Assembly (NCBI GenBank): GCA_964370185.1
Contig: CAYJIJ010000003.1
Location: 1-64,000, forward strand
Length of the DNA: 64,000 bases
DNA from: CAYJEQ01 sp964370185
GTDB taxonomy: Bacteria; Bacillota; Clostridia; Oscillospirales; Ruminococcaceae
Direction: 5' to 3'
Made by a program: the position numbers and the translations under genes. The notes below the pieces were generated by a model. The model did not search any database, was not told the origin of the DNA, and saw nothing but the letters and a program-made list of their open reading frames with translations. This document shows positions 1-8,139 of this stretch, piece by piece; the first letter of the stretch is position 1; each line of letters opens with the position of its first letter.

Positions 1-521
1 AATATAAAGTTTCGATTTTGCTTATCCACCACTTTAGAAAACAGAAAGACAAAGACACTTTTAATCAAATAACAGGCTCAACAGGTCTGCAAGGTGTGGT
101 TGATACAATGTACACTCTTGTTCAAAATCAGAGAGGTGAAAAAGTCGCAAACCTAAACTGCATCGGTCGTGACATTGAGCCAAGAGAACTTGAGGTTGAG
201 CGAACTGATGAAAACGATTGGATTAAAATTTCAGATTCGCTTTCTGAAAATAGTTTGAGTGACTTTAATTTTATAAATGCGGTTGTAAAATTTATGGAAG
301 ACAAAGAAAGTTATATTGGAAATGCTTCTGAATTATCGGCACTGCTGAGTGATATCAGTGCCGATAATTATTCTAACAAAATTATAAGTAAAAATTTAAA
401 AAGACTTTCCAGAAGTCTTGAAAAGGCTGATATACTCTCAAATTCTCGCAGAAGCAATGGCGCAAGAATTATTGAAATTATAAAAATTAGTGTCAATAGT
501 GACGATGAAAGCTGTGCTTAA
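1..521 (+). CDS. RepA/RadA-like AAA ATPase, C-terminal fragment
   Basis: The reading frame is open from the window edge, so the gene starts upstream; the TTG at 18 is internal. The first visible residues (LLIHHFRK) match the end of a RecA-fold strand ('LLVHHtRK') of the AAA ATPases found with replication and primase genes on plasmids and integrative elements. The next stretch (ITGSTGLQGVVDTMY, then CIGRDIEPRELEV) is typical of the same family. The C-terminal ~80 residues look like a helical or winged DNA-binding tail. Followed within 50 bp by another mobile-element gene. Function as a replication or helicase-loading ATPase of the element is inferred from family and context. Confidence 0.72.
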   Translation, partial: YKVSILLIHHFRKQKDKDTFNQITGSTGLQGVVDTMYTLVQNQRGEKVANLNCIGRDIEPRELEVERTDENDWIKISDSLSENSLSDFNFINAVVKFMEDKESYIGNASELSALLSDISADNYSNKIISKNLKRLSRSLEKADILSNSRRSNGARIIEIIKISVNSDDESCA

Positions 522-569
522 AATAATTGTCCCTATCGTCCCTGTGATAAAAATTAAGGAGGATGAAAT

Positions 570-895
570 TTGAAATTAACTAATATAGAAAAAGAAACTA
601 TAATTTTATTTAACGAGCATGAAAAAATTGCTGAGATTTATACATTAACAAAAAACTAATTCGTAAAATTAAAACTGCGAATGAAAAACACCCAGAATTT
701 TTCAAAATTAAAAGAGAAGATGAAAATGGTGCTATGACCTGTGAATTGCCAAGAGATAGGCTTGGAATTAGGCTTATATTACCGCCTAAAAAGGAGTTGT
801 CAGAGCTGAGGTCTAAAATGGCTAAAGATAGGTTTAATACTGGGGCGAATAACGCACAAATTTGCACGAATTCGGAGAGTGAGAGCATCGCATAG
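570..895 (+). pseudogene. Small mobile-element protein interrupted by a -1 frame change
   Basis: A TTG start at 570 sits 7 nt after an AAGGAGG site (556-562). Frame 0 reads MKLTNIEKETIILFNEHE and then a stop at 657-659. The -1 frame continues without stop to TAG at 893-895 (LIRKIKTANEKHPEFFKIK and onward), giving about 108 residues in total. The joined protein resembles a small family common in Firmicutes mobile elements that starts with a 'NEKExxxLFNExE' segment. The two frames meet at A_AAA_AAC (650-656), which is in phase for -1 slippage. It is therefore either a broken gene, a one-base homopolymer sequencing error, or a programmed frameshift. Function unknown. Confidence 0.6.
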
Positions 896-1262
896 GGTAA
901 ACATACCACCCACATTAAAACAAAGGCAGAAAAGCACAGTTTAGCAGTGTGTAAGCACCTTAAAAGCACTCAATACAGCCTATGTACTGGGGTTGGTAGC
1001 GCACAGAATTTAGAGGCATAAGATAAAAACCAAAGATGAATAAGGGGGATGAAAGTTTAGCAGGAGAAAGCAAGGTGGTCTAAAGCCCCCCTTGCGACCA
1101 CATCGGACGGCAGTGCCGACCGAGGAAACCCACTGTTAAAGCCATTTATTAAAGTTCAGTTACAAACAAGTTAGGTGCTGTATATTGTGTCATATATTGT
1201 TTTTTGGTGCAATGTTGCCCATAGTGACGATGTCAAACGGCTATTTTAAAGGCTTTTAGTAG
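896..1262. other. Noncoding mobile-element region with candidate oriT (core 1070-1123)
   Basis: No supported gene. The centre has dense dyad symmetry: GCAAGG (1070-1075) pairs with CCTTGC (1090-1095), while GTGGTC (1075-1080) pairs with GACCAC (1096-1101), a crossing arrangement. Directly after it, TCGGACGGCA (1103-1112) and TGCCGACCGA (1114-1123) form a 10-bp stem with one mismatch. Position upstream of two ribbon-helix-helix proteins and three recombinases fits a relaxase nick region (oriT) or a recombinase/RHH binding site. No relaxase gene is in the window, so this is inference. Confidence 0.35.
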
Positions 1263-1736
1263 GTGTATAGTATGGTGGCATATAGAAAAAGGACGGTGAT
1301 AAACATAGCAGAGAAAATAAAAACAAATATCCACATAGGGAAGGAGCTTTTAGAGAAAGTAGATAACTGTATTGCGACAGGAGAATACAAATCGCGCAAC
1401 GATTTTTATATAAAGGCTATCGAAAATGAAATCACAAACAGCCTATTAAAAAATGATATTTTAGTGGATAAAATCAGCAAAGCCATAGATAAACAAACGC
1501 AAAATCTCGCCAAGAGAATATCAGGCGGTATGTTCAAATATGCTGTTGATATGTCGGTGATAATGCATATTTTAGCGGCAGGGTTTGATGTTTCTGACGA
1601 GGATATTTACAGGGTGCGTGGCAAAGCAATTAGAGATGTACAGAAAACTAAAGGGCGAATTAGCTTCGAAGCAATAGCGGATTTTCAAAATAGCGACCGC
1701 CCTGTGGAAAGGATTGAAGACGATTGGCACGAATAA
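1263..1736 (+). CDS. Ribbon-helix-helix DNA-binding protein, mobile-element associated
   Basis: 157 residues from a GTG; an ATG at 1272 is an alternative and neither has a strong Shine-Dalgarno site. The segment KTNIHIGKELLEKVDNCI followed by a helix with SRNDFYIKAIENEI has the strand-helix-helix pattern of CopG/MetJ-type ribbon-helix-helix proteins. The rest is helical and may mediate oligomerisation. The gene overlaps the next RHH gene by 13 bp, so the two are translationally coupled and may form a heteromeric complex. Likely an accessory relaxosome protein, a recombination directionality factor or a repressor of the adjacent integrases; the sequence does not decide which. Confidence 0.6.
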   Translation: MYSMVAYRKRTVINIAEKIKTNIHIGKELLEKVDNCIATGEYKSRNDFYIKAIENEITNSLLKNDILVDKISKAIDKQTQNLAKRISGGMFKYAVDMSVIMHILAAGFDVSDEDIYRVRGKAIRDVQKTKGRISFEAIADFQNSDRPVERIEDDWHE

Positions 1737-2233
1737 ACATATCGGTTGATGATGAAGTTTTGTATGAAATCGATAAGCAAATGCAGAGTTTAAAGTTAAA
1801 AAGCCGCAGTGAGTTTATCGAAATTGCACTGGATTTTTATCTCTCCTATCTCATTACACAGGGGCATAGTGACTACCTAAACCAGTCAGTGATTGCAGGT
1901 GTTCGTCAAGGCATAAATGACATAGAGCGCCAAACCATGCCCAATATTTTTGGGCTGTCGGTGGAACTCTCGGTGATGAATAATATCCTTGCCAGCCTTG
2001 TGGAGCTGTCGCCAACTGAGCTTCAGCGGCTTCGCAAAGACTGTGTAAAGGCAGTTAAGGCTACAAAAAAGCGGACAAGTATTGAAAATGCTATGCGCTA
2101 TCAGCAAGATGCTTTGTTACAGCCAAACAGCTTTTATGATGATTTTACAGGACAGCTTGATTATAGTTTGGGCGATAGTGAAACTGATGATGACGACAAT
2201 ATTTATTATGATAACGAGGAAGATTACAACTAA
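1724..2233 (+). CDS. Ribbon-helix-helix protein (CopG type), mobile-element associated
   Basis: 169 residues from TTG. The N-terminus MARINISVDDEVLYEIDK plus LKSRSEFIEIALDFYL is a clear ribbon-helix-helix domain: an amphipathic strand, then two helices with the conserved S-R-S-E-F turn. The C-terminal ~30 residues are very acidic (DSETDDDDN), unusual for a DNA-binding protein and possibly a protein-contact tail. It shares overall architecture with the preceding gene, suggesting duplication. It ends 14 bp before the first integrase gene, with the integrase Shine-Dalgarno site in the gap. Role in integration/excision control or mobilisation is inferred. Confidence 0.68.
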   Translation: MARINISVDDEVLYEIDKQMQSLKLKSRSEFIEIALDFYLSYLITQGHSDYLNQSVIAGVRQGINDIERQTMPNIFGLSVELSVMNNILASLVELSPTELQRLRKDCVKAVKATKKRTSIENAMRYQQDALLQPNSFYDDFTGQLDYSLGDSETDDDDNIYYDNEEDYN

Positions 2234-2247
2234 AAGGAGGACAACAT

Positions 2248-3450
2248 TTGGCGAGTATAAAAAAGATAAATGAGCGAAAATTTAAAATAACAGTATGCAA
2301 TGGGTATCGCCCAAACGGGCAAAAGATAGCAAAAGCCAAGACAATAACAGTGCCAAAATCCGTACAAGCACGAAGCATTATGCAGTATGTTCACCACACA
2401 GCAGAGGAGTTTGAGCGAGAAGTGAAACTGGGGTTTAGCGAGTTTGGTGAGATGACATTTGAAGAATTTGCACTTAAATGGCTGGAACGACAAACGAAAT
2501 ATGCTGTTAGCACAATCAATGGATACAGAAAACTTTTAGAAAAGTGTTACCCTCATATAGGCTCTATAAAGTTAAATCGGCTAAAACCAATAGCCCTTGA
2601 AAATATGCTAAATGAAATCAGAAAGCGCACATATAAAGGTAGAGTGATAAAAGAAGTCACTGTTCAAAAGCACCTTGTGGCAGTTTCTGCCGTGCTGTCC
2701 GATGCCAAGCGTAACGAGATTATACAGCGAAATCCTGCCCATATGCTTGATTTGCCTATACCTGAAAAAGTAGAGCAAGTCATACCGACAGACGGTCAGA
2801 TATTGGAATTTATGAACTATCTCCTCGAACTGCCTGAGCATTTTAGATATTACTATTTTCTTGCAATATATACAGGTTGCCGCCGTGGTGAACTCTGTGC
2901 GTTTAAGTGGTCGGATTTTAAAGTGCTTGAGGGCAAGTATACATTAATAGTTAGTCGCTCTCGTTCCTCACTCCCATATAGCGGTGTGGTGGAAAAAGGC
3001 ACTAAGAATAATAAAGACAGGCATATACTTCTCAGCCAAGATATTTGGGATATTGTATCAAACTATTATCATTACAAGAAAAAACAGTGCGAGGAACTGG
3101 GAATAAAAATGAGCGAATATCTCTTTACCAATGATAAAGGCGAGATGATTCACCCTGATACATTCAGCAAGACGATACGGAAAATTTATGATGAGTTAGG
3201 CTTCTCAAAAGCCTTTCATCTGCATACACTTCGTCATTATTTCGTATCAACAATGCTTCATAATGGTGTGGACAAGCAGACCGTAGCCGAGCTTGCAGGG
3301 CATGGCGACACCTCATTTTTGGAGCGAACTTACTGTCACCCACACACCATAGCAAAGCAAAAAGCAGCAGTGAGTATGCACAATATACTCTTTGGGGGCA
3401 CTGCATATATAGATGAAGACGGCAAAGAGCGACCAATTCGCACAGCATAA
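2248..3450 (+). CDS. Tyrosine recombinase (phage-type integrase) 1 of 3
   Basis: 400 residues from TTG, with AAAGGAGG 7 nt upstream (2233-2240). Architecture: an N-terminal arm-binding domain (first ~60 residues), a SAM-like core-binding domain (~70-160), then the catalytic domain. Catalytic residues are visible: Arg in GCRRGE, the HTLRHYF motif (His-x-x-Arg), His in GHGDTS, and the nucleophile Tyr in LERTY. All catalytic positions are present, so it should be active. It catalyses site-specific strand exchange, probably for element integration or excision. First of three adjacent recombinases. Confidence 0.92.
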   Translation: MASIKKINERKFKITVCNGYRPNGQKIAKAKTITVPKSVQARSIMQYVHHTAEEFEREVKLGFSEFGEMTFEEFALKWLERQTKYAVSTINGYRKLLEKCYPHIGSIKLNRLKPIALENMLNEIRKRTYKGRVIKEVTVQKHLVAVSAVLSDAKRNEIIQRNPAHMLDLPIPEKVEQVIPTDGQILEFMNYLLELPEHFRYYYFLAIYTGCRRGELCAFKWSDFKVLEGKYTLIVSRSRSSLPYSGVVEKGTKNNKDRHILLSQDIWDIVSNYYHYKKKQCEELGIKMSEYLFTNDKGEMIHPDTFSKTIRKIYDELGFSKAFHLHTLRHYFVSTMLHNGVDKQTVAELAGHGDTSFLERTYCHPHTIAKQKAAVSMHNILFGGTAYIDEDGKERPIRTA

Positions 3451-3554
3451 TTGTTGCTTAAGTAGAATTAGTTTTTTTCAGTAGACATGCTACCTTCTTT
3501 GTAGTATTGTGTGTTTGGCTGATAGCACAGTCGGATAAAACTGAGGAGGAGAGA

Positions 3555-4415
3555 TTGGGAATGTCTAATAAAATTATGGGTTATGATTACAGTGGTAGGA
3601 AGATTTTTGTAGCTGAAAAAAACAACACAGAAATAATAACAGTAGCAGAATTCATACAAAAGTATCGTTATGATATTGGAGAAAATATTAACAACGAGGA
3701 TATCAAACGAATATGTGAAAGGATTGGAAAGTTAAATATTAGCGAGATATCCCCACACATTTTAGAGAAATTTCATAGGCAAATACAAGTAGAAACAAAG
3801 CTAAGTTTCTCAGCAAGGGAGCATTTGCACAGAGTTATTTGTGAGATATTTAAAACAGCAGTATCACTGGGGTATCTCAGTATAAACCCAGCTTTCAGAA
3901 CATTTCGATACGAGAAAAAGATAGTAGGTGATGTGAAAAAGGTGGATGTAAGTGAGATAAAGACCCTTGTAAAATGCCTTGAACAAGAACTACCCAATCA
4001 TAAACTTTACTACTCGCTGATAATTGCTACAGGCTTGAAGCGTACTGAAATTGTAAATCTTAGGTGGGAAGATGTAAACCTTCGCAAAAGGCAGATTAAA
4101 GGAATATCTCTCAGCAAAAATATTATCGCACAACTTAATACAATGAAAAAAGATGATGGATATATCTTCACCGGAGTTTATGGTGATGTAATGTGTCCAT
4201 CATCTTTTACATATAGGCTGAATTTAATCAGAAAAAAGCATGGTCTTAAAGGCATAAACATGCACAAGATTTATAACACTGTAAATGAAATGCTAAAAAT
4301 AATGTCCCATAAGGAAATGCAGAGAAAGGTTGGGTTAGTCACTGCTACTGCTGAATTTGGTGTTAAGATAACGCAGGATTTTTTAAATCAGACAAGGCAG
4401 GAGGAGGGCGAATAA
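3555..4415 (+). CDS. Catalytically degenerate tyrosine recombinase 2 of 3
   Basis: Start taken as TTG 3555 (AGGAGG at 3544-3549) or in-frame ATG 3561; about 286 residues, clearly shorter than its neighbours. A SAM-like core-binding region is recognisable, and the first catalytic Arg survives (ATGLKRTEIVNLRW). The His-x-x-Arg box is replaced by HKIYN, so the Arg is missing, and the region that should carry the second His and the nucleophile Tyr (SHKEMQRKVGLVTAT) has no match. It is thus predicted to bind DNA or partner recombinases without cutting. The frame is intact, arguing for a retained structural or regulatory role rather than random decay. Confidence 0.78.
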   Translation: MGMSNKIMGYDYSGRKIFVAEKNNTEIITVAEFIQKYRYDIGENINNEDIKRICERIGKLNISEISPHILEKFHRQIQVETKLSFSAREHLHRVICEIFKTAVSLGYLSINPAFRTFRYEKKIVGDVKKVDVSEIKTLVKCLEQELPNHKLYYSLIIATGLKRTEIVNLRWEDVNLRKRQIKGISLSKNIIAQLNTMKKDDGYIFTGVYGDVMCPSSFTYRLNLIRKKHGLKGINMHKIYNTVNEMLKIMSHKEMQRKVGLVTATAEFGVKITQDFLNQTRQEEGE

Positions 4416-4502
4416 CAAAGCTATTTAACCGACGAATAACACCGTATGATTGAAAAAAAGGCAAGTTAGAAAACACAAAATTTAGTAGGAGGAGTGACCA
4501 CA

Positions 4503-5678
4503 ATGGCAAGCATCAGACAGAGGGGGAACAGCTATTTAATAGTAGTGTCAAAAGGCTATGACTACACAGGAACAAGGAGAATGTCACAGCAGAAAACAGT
4601 CAAGCCACCAGAGGGTTTAACTAAAAAGCAAACTGAAAAATGGCTAAATGAGCAGGCAGTTTTATTTGAGAAAGAGGTTAAAAACCTACCTGTAACCACA
4701 AATAAAAACATAACCTTAGCCCAGTATATAGAGATATGGCGAGTAGATGTAGCGCCACAAAAATTAGCTAAGTCCACAATACACCGAGCAGAATCTGATA
4801 TAAAAAGAATACTGCCACACCTTGGGCATTATAAACTCCGTGATTTGAAAAGCGAACATTTCAGAAATTTCTATAATCTTATGCGAAAAGAGAAGAATAT
4901 ACGAACTGGCGGTGTTATATCGGAAAGCAGTGTCGAAGGCATACACGGGGTAATATGCAGTATACTTAGTTCGGCAATGGAACAGGATTACATAAGCCAC
5001 AACCCAGCGTGGCGTACCTACAAACCACACGGGCAAATGAGAGAAAAAGTTATCGCAGACGAAGAAACAATACAAAAAATACTCTCAGCTTTGGAAGGTG
5101 AGAGTATAAAATATGAGGTGTATTTTAAGATAATCATAGCCACAGGCATACGCCGTGGTGAATGCACAGGGCTAATATGGGGAGATATAAATTGGGCTGA
5201 TAACTCAATACATATTAGGAGAAACGCTGTAAAAGTTGAGGGGGAAGAAATATTTACCAAAGATACCAAAACAAAAAGTGGTAATAGGTATGTGTATTTT
5301 TCGGATACACTAAGTAGTCTGCTAAGGGAGTACAAAGAGTTTTGTACAGAGCATATGAAGATCTATGAGGGGCGAGAAATAAGTAGTGACACCTACTTAT
5401 TTAGGCAAGAGGGTAAAGACTTGCCAATGTTACCAGACACATTCTCAAGTAGATTTAAAAAGATACTTAGAAAGCACAATCTATCCACCAACCTAAATGT
5501 ACACAGTCTTCGCCACAGTGTAGCAAGTGTGCTTATTGGCAAGGGCGCAGATGTGGCGACGGTGTCAAGTTTGCTTGGTCACGCACAGGTTAGCACTACG
5601 CTTGATATTTACACCCATGCATTTGATAAGAATAGGAAGAAGGCGGCGAGGGTGCTTCATGAGGGGCTTAGGGTGTAA
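4503..5678 (+). CDS. Tyrosine recombinase (phage-type integrase) 3 of 3
   Basis: Start placed at ATG 4503 (AGGAGG at 4487-4492); its N-terminus MASIRQRGNSYLIVV parallels MASIKKINERK of recombinase 1. A GTG at 4494 overlaps the ribosome site and is less likely. 391 residues with an arm-binding domain, core-binding domain (~65-165) and catalytic domain. Catalytic residues: Arg in TGIRRGEC, HSLRHS (His-x-x-Arg), His in LLGHAQ and Tyr in TLDIYTH. This is the most canonical of the three and the likely main integrase. It is the last gene of the element before chromosomal genes of opposite orientation. Confidence 0.93.
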   Translation: MASIRQRGNSYLIVVSKGYDYTGTRRMSQQKTVKPPEGLTKKQTEKWLNEQAVLFEKEVKNLPVTTNKNITLAQYIEIWRVDVAPQKLAKSTIHRAESDIKRILPHLGHYKLRDLKSEHFRNFYNLMRKEKNIRTGGVISESSVEGIHGVICSILSSAMEQDYISHNPAWRTYKPHGQMREKVIADEETIQKILSALEGESIKYEVYFKIIIATGIRRGECTGLIWGDINWADNSIHIRRNAVKVEGEEIFTKDTKTKSGNRYVYFSDTLSSLLREYKEFCTEHMKIYEGREISSDTYLFRQEGKDLPMLPDTFSSRFKKILRKHNLSTNLNVHSLRHSVASVLIGKGADVATVSSLLGHAQVSTTLDIYTHAFDKNRKKAARVLHEGLRV

Positions 5679-5696
5679 AAAAATTAAATTTAAAAA

Positions 5697-5721
5697 TCTC
5701 TCGTTGGGTAAAGGTGAGAGA
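5697..5721 (+). terminator. Weak hairpin after the third integrase
   Basis: TCTCTC and GAGAGA flank a 13-nt loop, followed by CTTTTGG. The short stem and T4 tract make a weak intrinsic terminator. The rest of the 5679-6020 gap holds no gene. Confidence 0.35.
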
Positions 5722-5883
5722 CTTTTGGTATGTGGTACTTATGCCAATATGAAATACTGCTTTTAATCTTATACGCTCAGCAAAATAAAGATGTTAACAA
5801 AATTCACCCCCTTGAATTGTTACAGAGGATTTTAAATCCTTAGTATATTTATTTGCTATTCAATGGCAAGAACTTAAGTAAAC

Positions 5884-5932
5884 TACCCCGTATACCTTTC
5901 TCCTTCGTGGGCAGAGAAAGGTATACGGGGTA
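5884..5932. repeat. Perfect 19-bp inverted repeat (hairpin) beyond the integrases
   Basis: TACCCCGTATACCTTTCTC (5884-5902) and its exact complement (5914-5932) are separated by 11 nt. No T tract follows on either strand, so it is not a plain terminator. It lies between the last integrase and the corrinoid-protein gene and could be an element end, recombinase binding site or a small mobile hairpin. Function is not established. Confidence 0.75.
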
Positions 5933-6020
5933 ATATTAGGAGGCTAAATTTGCCCACATTGGTTGGCAATTTAAAGTGATTGATAAAAATAATCACACAT
6001 AAGATTATTATCACTAAATT

Positions 6021-6656
6021 TTATATTGTAAGTAATTCAAACGCTTTATCTGCGGCGCTGGCGGCATCCACCGTGTAATAATCGGCACCAATATCACTGC
6101 AAAACTTCTGTGTTACAGGTGCTCCGCCTATCATGATTTTTATCTTTTTCCTAAGCCCCGCTTCTTCAAATTTTTTCACTATAATATCCAACTCGTTTAG
6201 GGTAGTTGTGAGCAGTGCTGAGCAAAGCACTATTTTGCAGTTTTCTTTGACCGCCGTTTCAAGAAATTTATCGGGATGAACATCGGTGCCAATATCAACT
6301 ACCTCTATCCCCTTGCCCTCAAGCATCATCTTAACAAGATTTTTCCCTATGTCATGCAAATCCCCTCGGACAGTGCCTATACACACCTTGCCGATATTAT
6401 CGGTGCTGTTTTCTTGCAGGAGGGGTTTAAGCAATGTCATCCCAACATTCATTGCCCTTGCGGCTACTAAAACTTCCGGCACAAACACCTCGTCGTCTTT
6501 AAACTTTCCACCGATAATATCCATTCCTACAAGCAATCCATTTTCAAGTATTTCCTTTGCGGAAAATCCATCGTTAATCGCTTTTTGCACAAGCTCTTTT
6601 ATTTTTTTAGCCTTGCCATATTGTATATGTTCAGAAATTTCATTCATTATATTCAT
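6021..6656 (-). CDS. Methyltransferase cognate corrinoid protein (MttC/MtbC-like)
   Basis: 211 residues; AAGGAG precedes the ATG. An N-terminal four-helix cap domain (~1-90, with NGLLVGMDIIGGKF and the E-V-F-V-P-E motif) is followed by a B12-binding Rossmann domain. The cobalt-ligand signature is visible as GDLHDIGKNLV, where His is the lower axial ligand, and IGGAPVT completes the cobalamin pocket. The family carries a methyl group on cobalt between a substrate methyltransferase and a second methyltransferase, usually to tetrahydrofolate. The MttB-family enzyme at 9588-11003 is its obvious partner. No reductive activase or tetrahydrofolate methyltransferase is in the window. Confidence 0.93.
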   Translation of the reverse strand: MNIMNEISEHIQYGKAKKIKELVQKAINDGFSAKEILENGLLVGMDIIGGKFKDDEVFVPEVLVAARAMNVGMTLLKPLLQENSTDNIGKVCIGTVRGDLHDIGKNLVKMMLEGKGIEVVDIGTDVHPDKFLETAVKENCKIVLCSALLTTTLNELDIIVKKFEEAGLRKKIKIMIGGAPVTQKFCSDIGADYYTVDAASAADKAFELLTI

Positions 6657-6698
6657 TAAGTGTTTTGCTCCTTAGTTTAATCGGCACATGTCTATATT

Positions 6699-6727
6699 AT
6701 TTTAATACAAATATGTAAATTGTGCAA
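6699..6727 (-). promoter_or_regulatory. Candidate sigma-A promoter for the corrinoid gene
   Basis: On the minus strand TTGCAC (6722-6727) and TAAAAT (6699-6704) are 17 nt apart, about 43 bp upstream of the corrinoid gene start. Confidence 0.45.
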
Positions 6728-6734
6728 TTCGGCA

Positions 6735-6763
6735 TTGTATTTTTATCTGTCAATATGTATAAT
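6735..6763 (+). promoter_or_regulatory. Candidate sigma-A promoter for the PocR/AraC regulator
   Basis: TTGTAT (6735-6740) and TATAAT (6758-6763) are separated by 17 nt, 71 bp upstream of the regulator ATG. It is back-to-back with the divergent corrinoid promoter, so one regulator site could control both. Confidence 0.5.
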
Positions 6764-6833
6764 TAATTCAAAGAAGTGATAAGTATTAATGCTGTTGTAT
6801 CATCACAACATATAAAGCAAGGAATAGAATTTT

Positions 6834-8132
6834 ATGAACACTAAACACAAATACAATGATAACTTTTCCGAGTCGCTAATAATTGACTGCGCACGCTCAT
6901 TCTATAATTCTACTTCACTCCCTTGTACCGTCTCAACGGACACAGGAGAAATCATTGCAGAATTTGGATATGGGGTTAAAACTTGTAATATTTGCGAAAT
7001 TGCAAAAATTGGGAAAAATAAATGCCAACGCTCGCATATCTACGCCGCTTCAGAAGCCACTCGATTTGGTGGTAAGTATATATATCTTTGTTTATCGCAA
7101 CTCACTTTCTTCGCCTCACCGATTATTGATGATTTTGAAAACAAGGCTAAAATTACCGTAGGCCCATTTTTAATGGTGGAAGTAGATGATTATACCGAAA
7201 TAACATTGTGCGATGAACTCTCTCTTGAAAATGATAAAATCGAACAGATTAAATCTATTCTTAGGGATGTGCCATATGTTTCTCCGGATAAAATCCGCTA
7301 TTTGTCAAATTTATTGTTCATGGCGGTGGGCTTTATCAACAATATCACAGATTCACATAAAATGCTGGAGCTTCGCAACCAAAATACCCTTGAAGAAAAA
7401 TCTTCGGTATATATACATGAACTTAAAAGCAGAGATATTAATTTATATCCTTTCGATGTCGAAGAGAAATTGCTTGACTCCATCATAGAGTCAAATCATA
7501 CCAATATAGAAAAATATCTAAATGAAATTTTAGGGCATATTTTCCTCGCTTCTGGTGGGAATTTGTCCATAGCAAGCTCTATGATAATTGAGCTCTTATC
7601 ACTTGTTTCTCGTGCCGCCACCAAGGTAGGTGCAGATTCTGCCGCCTGCATTATGCTCACTCATGACTATTTACAGAAATGCACCAATATTTCCTCTATG
7701 GAGGGACTGACCGCCTGTCTTTTAGACATTATCACTAATTTTACCAACAATGCAATCCTCTCAACCTCTGTCGGTTATTCACTTCCCATACAGCGAGCCC
7801 TCAGGTATGTCCATACACATTATTCCGAAAAAATCACCCTAAAAAGCATATCTGAAATGGTATATCTATCTCCCGATTATTTTGGCAAAATATTTAAAAA
7901 GGAAATCGGGGTTGGATTTAATAAATATCTCAATGATTTAAGGATAGAGCGCTGTCGATTACTGCTCCGTGACCCCTCTGTAAAATTTGCAAAAATTTCG
8001 CTAATAGTAGGATTTGAAGATCAGAGCTATTTTACCAAAGTGTTTAAAAAACAAACGGGAATGACCCCTTTGCAGTACCGAAAGAAGCACCAAGCTTCCG
8101 ATTCTTCGCCATATCGTGCGTTTGAGACTTAA
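6834..8132 (+). CDS. PocR-domain AraC-family transcriptional regulator
   Basis: 432 residues; AAGGAA lies 9 nt before the ATG. Residues ~10-165 form a PocR-type sensory domain: Cys pattern CNICEIAKIGKNKC followed by SQLTFFASPI and ITVGPFL, as in regulators of propanediol and corrinoid-dependent pathways. The C-terminal ~100 residues are a double helix-turn-helix AraC domain (ISEMVYLSPDYFGKIFKKE, then GFEDQSYFTKVFKKQTGMTP). It is divergent from the corrinoid-protein gene and adjacent to the methyltransferase operon, so it probably activates these genes in response to the substrate or a one-carbon signal. The ligand is unknown. Confidence 0.9.
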   Translation: MNTKHKYNDNFSESLIIDCARSFYNSTSLPCTVSTDTGEIIAEFGYGVKTCNICEIAKIGKNKCQRSHIYAASEATRFGGKYIYLCLSQLTFFASPIIDDFENKAKITVGPFLMVEVDDYTEITLCDELSLENDKIEQIKSILRDVPYVSPDKIRYLSNLLFMAVGFINNITDSHKMLELRNQNTLEEKSSVYIHELKSRDINLYPFDVEEKLLDSIIESNHTNIEKYLNEILGHIFLASGGNLSIASSMIIELLSLVSRAATKVGADSAACIMLTHDYLQKCTNISSMEGLTACLLDIITNFTNNAILSTSVGYSLPIQRALRYVHTHYSEKITLKSISEMVYLSPDYFGKIFKKEIGVGFNKYLNDLRIERCRLLLRDPSVKFAKISLIVGFEDQSYFTKVFKKQTGMTPLQYRKKHQASDSSPYRAFET

Positions 8133-8139
8133 AGCCCAT

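Noticed and set aside
610..969. Minus-strand 119-codon frame
   Set aside because: It is antisense to the frameshifted mobile-element gene, which has a good ribosome site and a recognisable sequence; the minus frame has neither.
5879..5940. Hairpin as a plain terminator
   Set aside because: No T tract on either side of the 19-bp stem.
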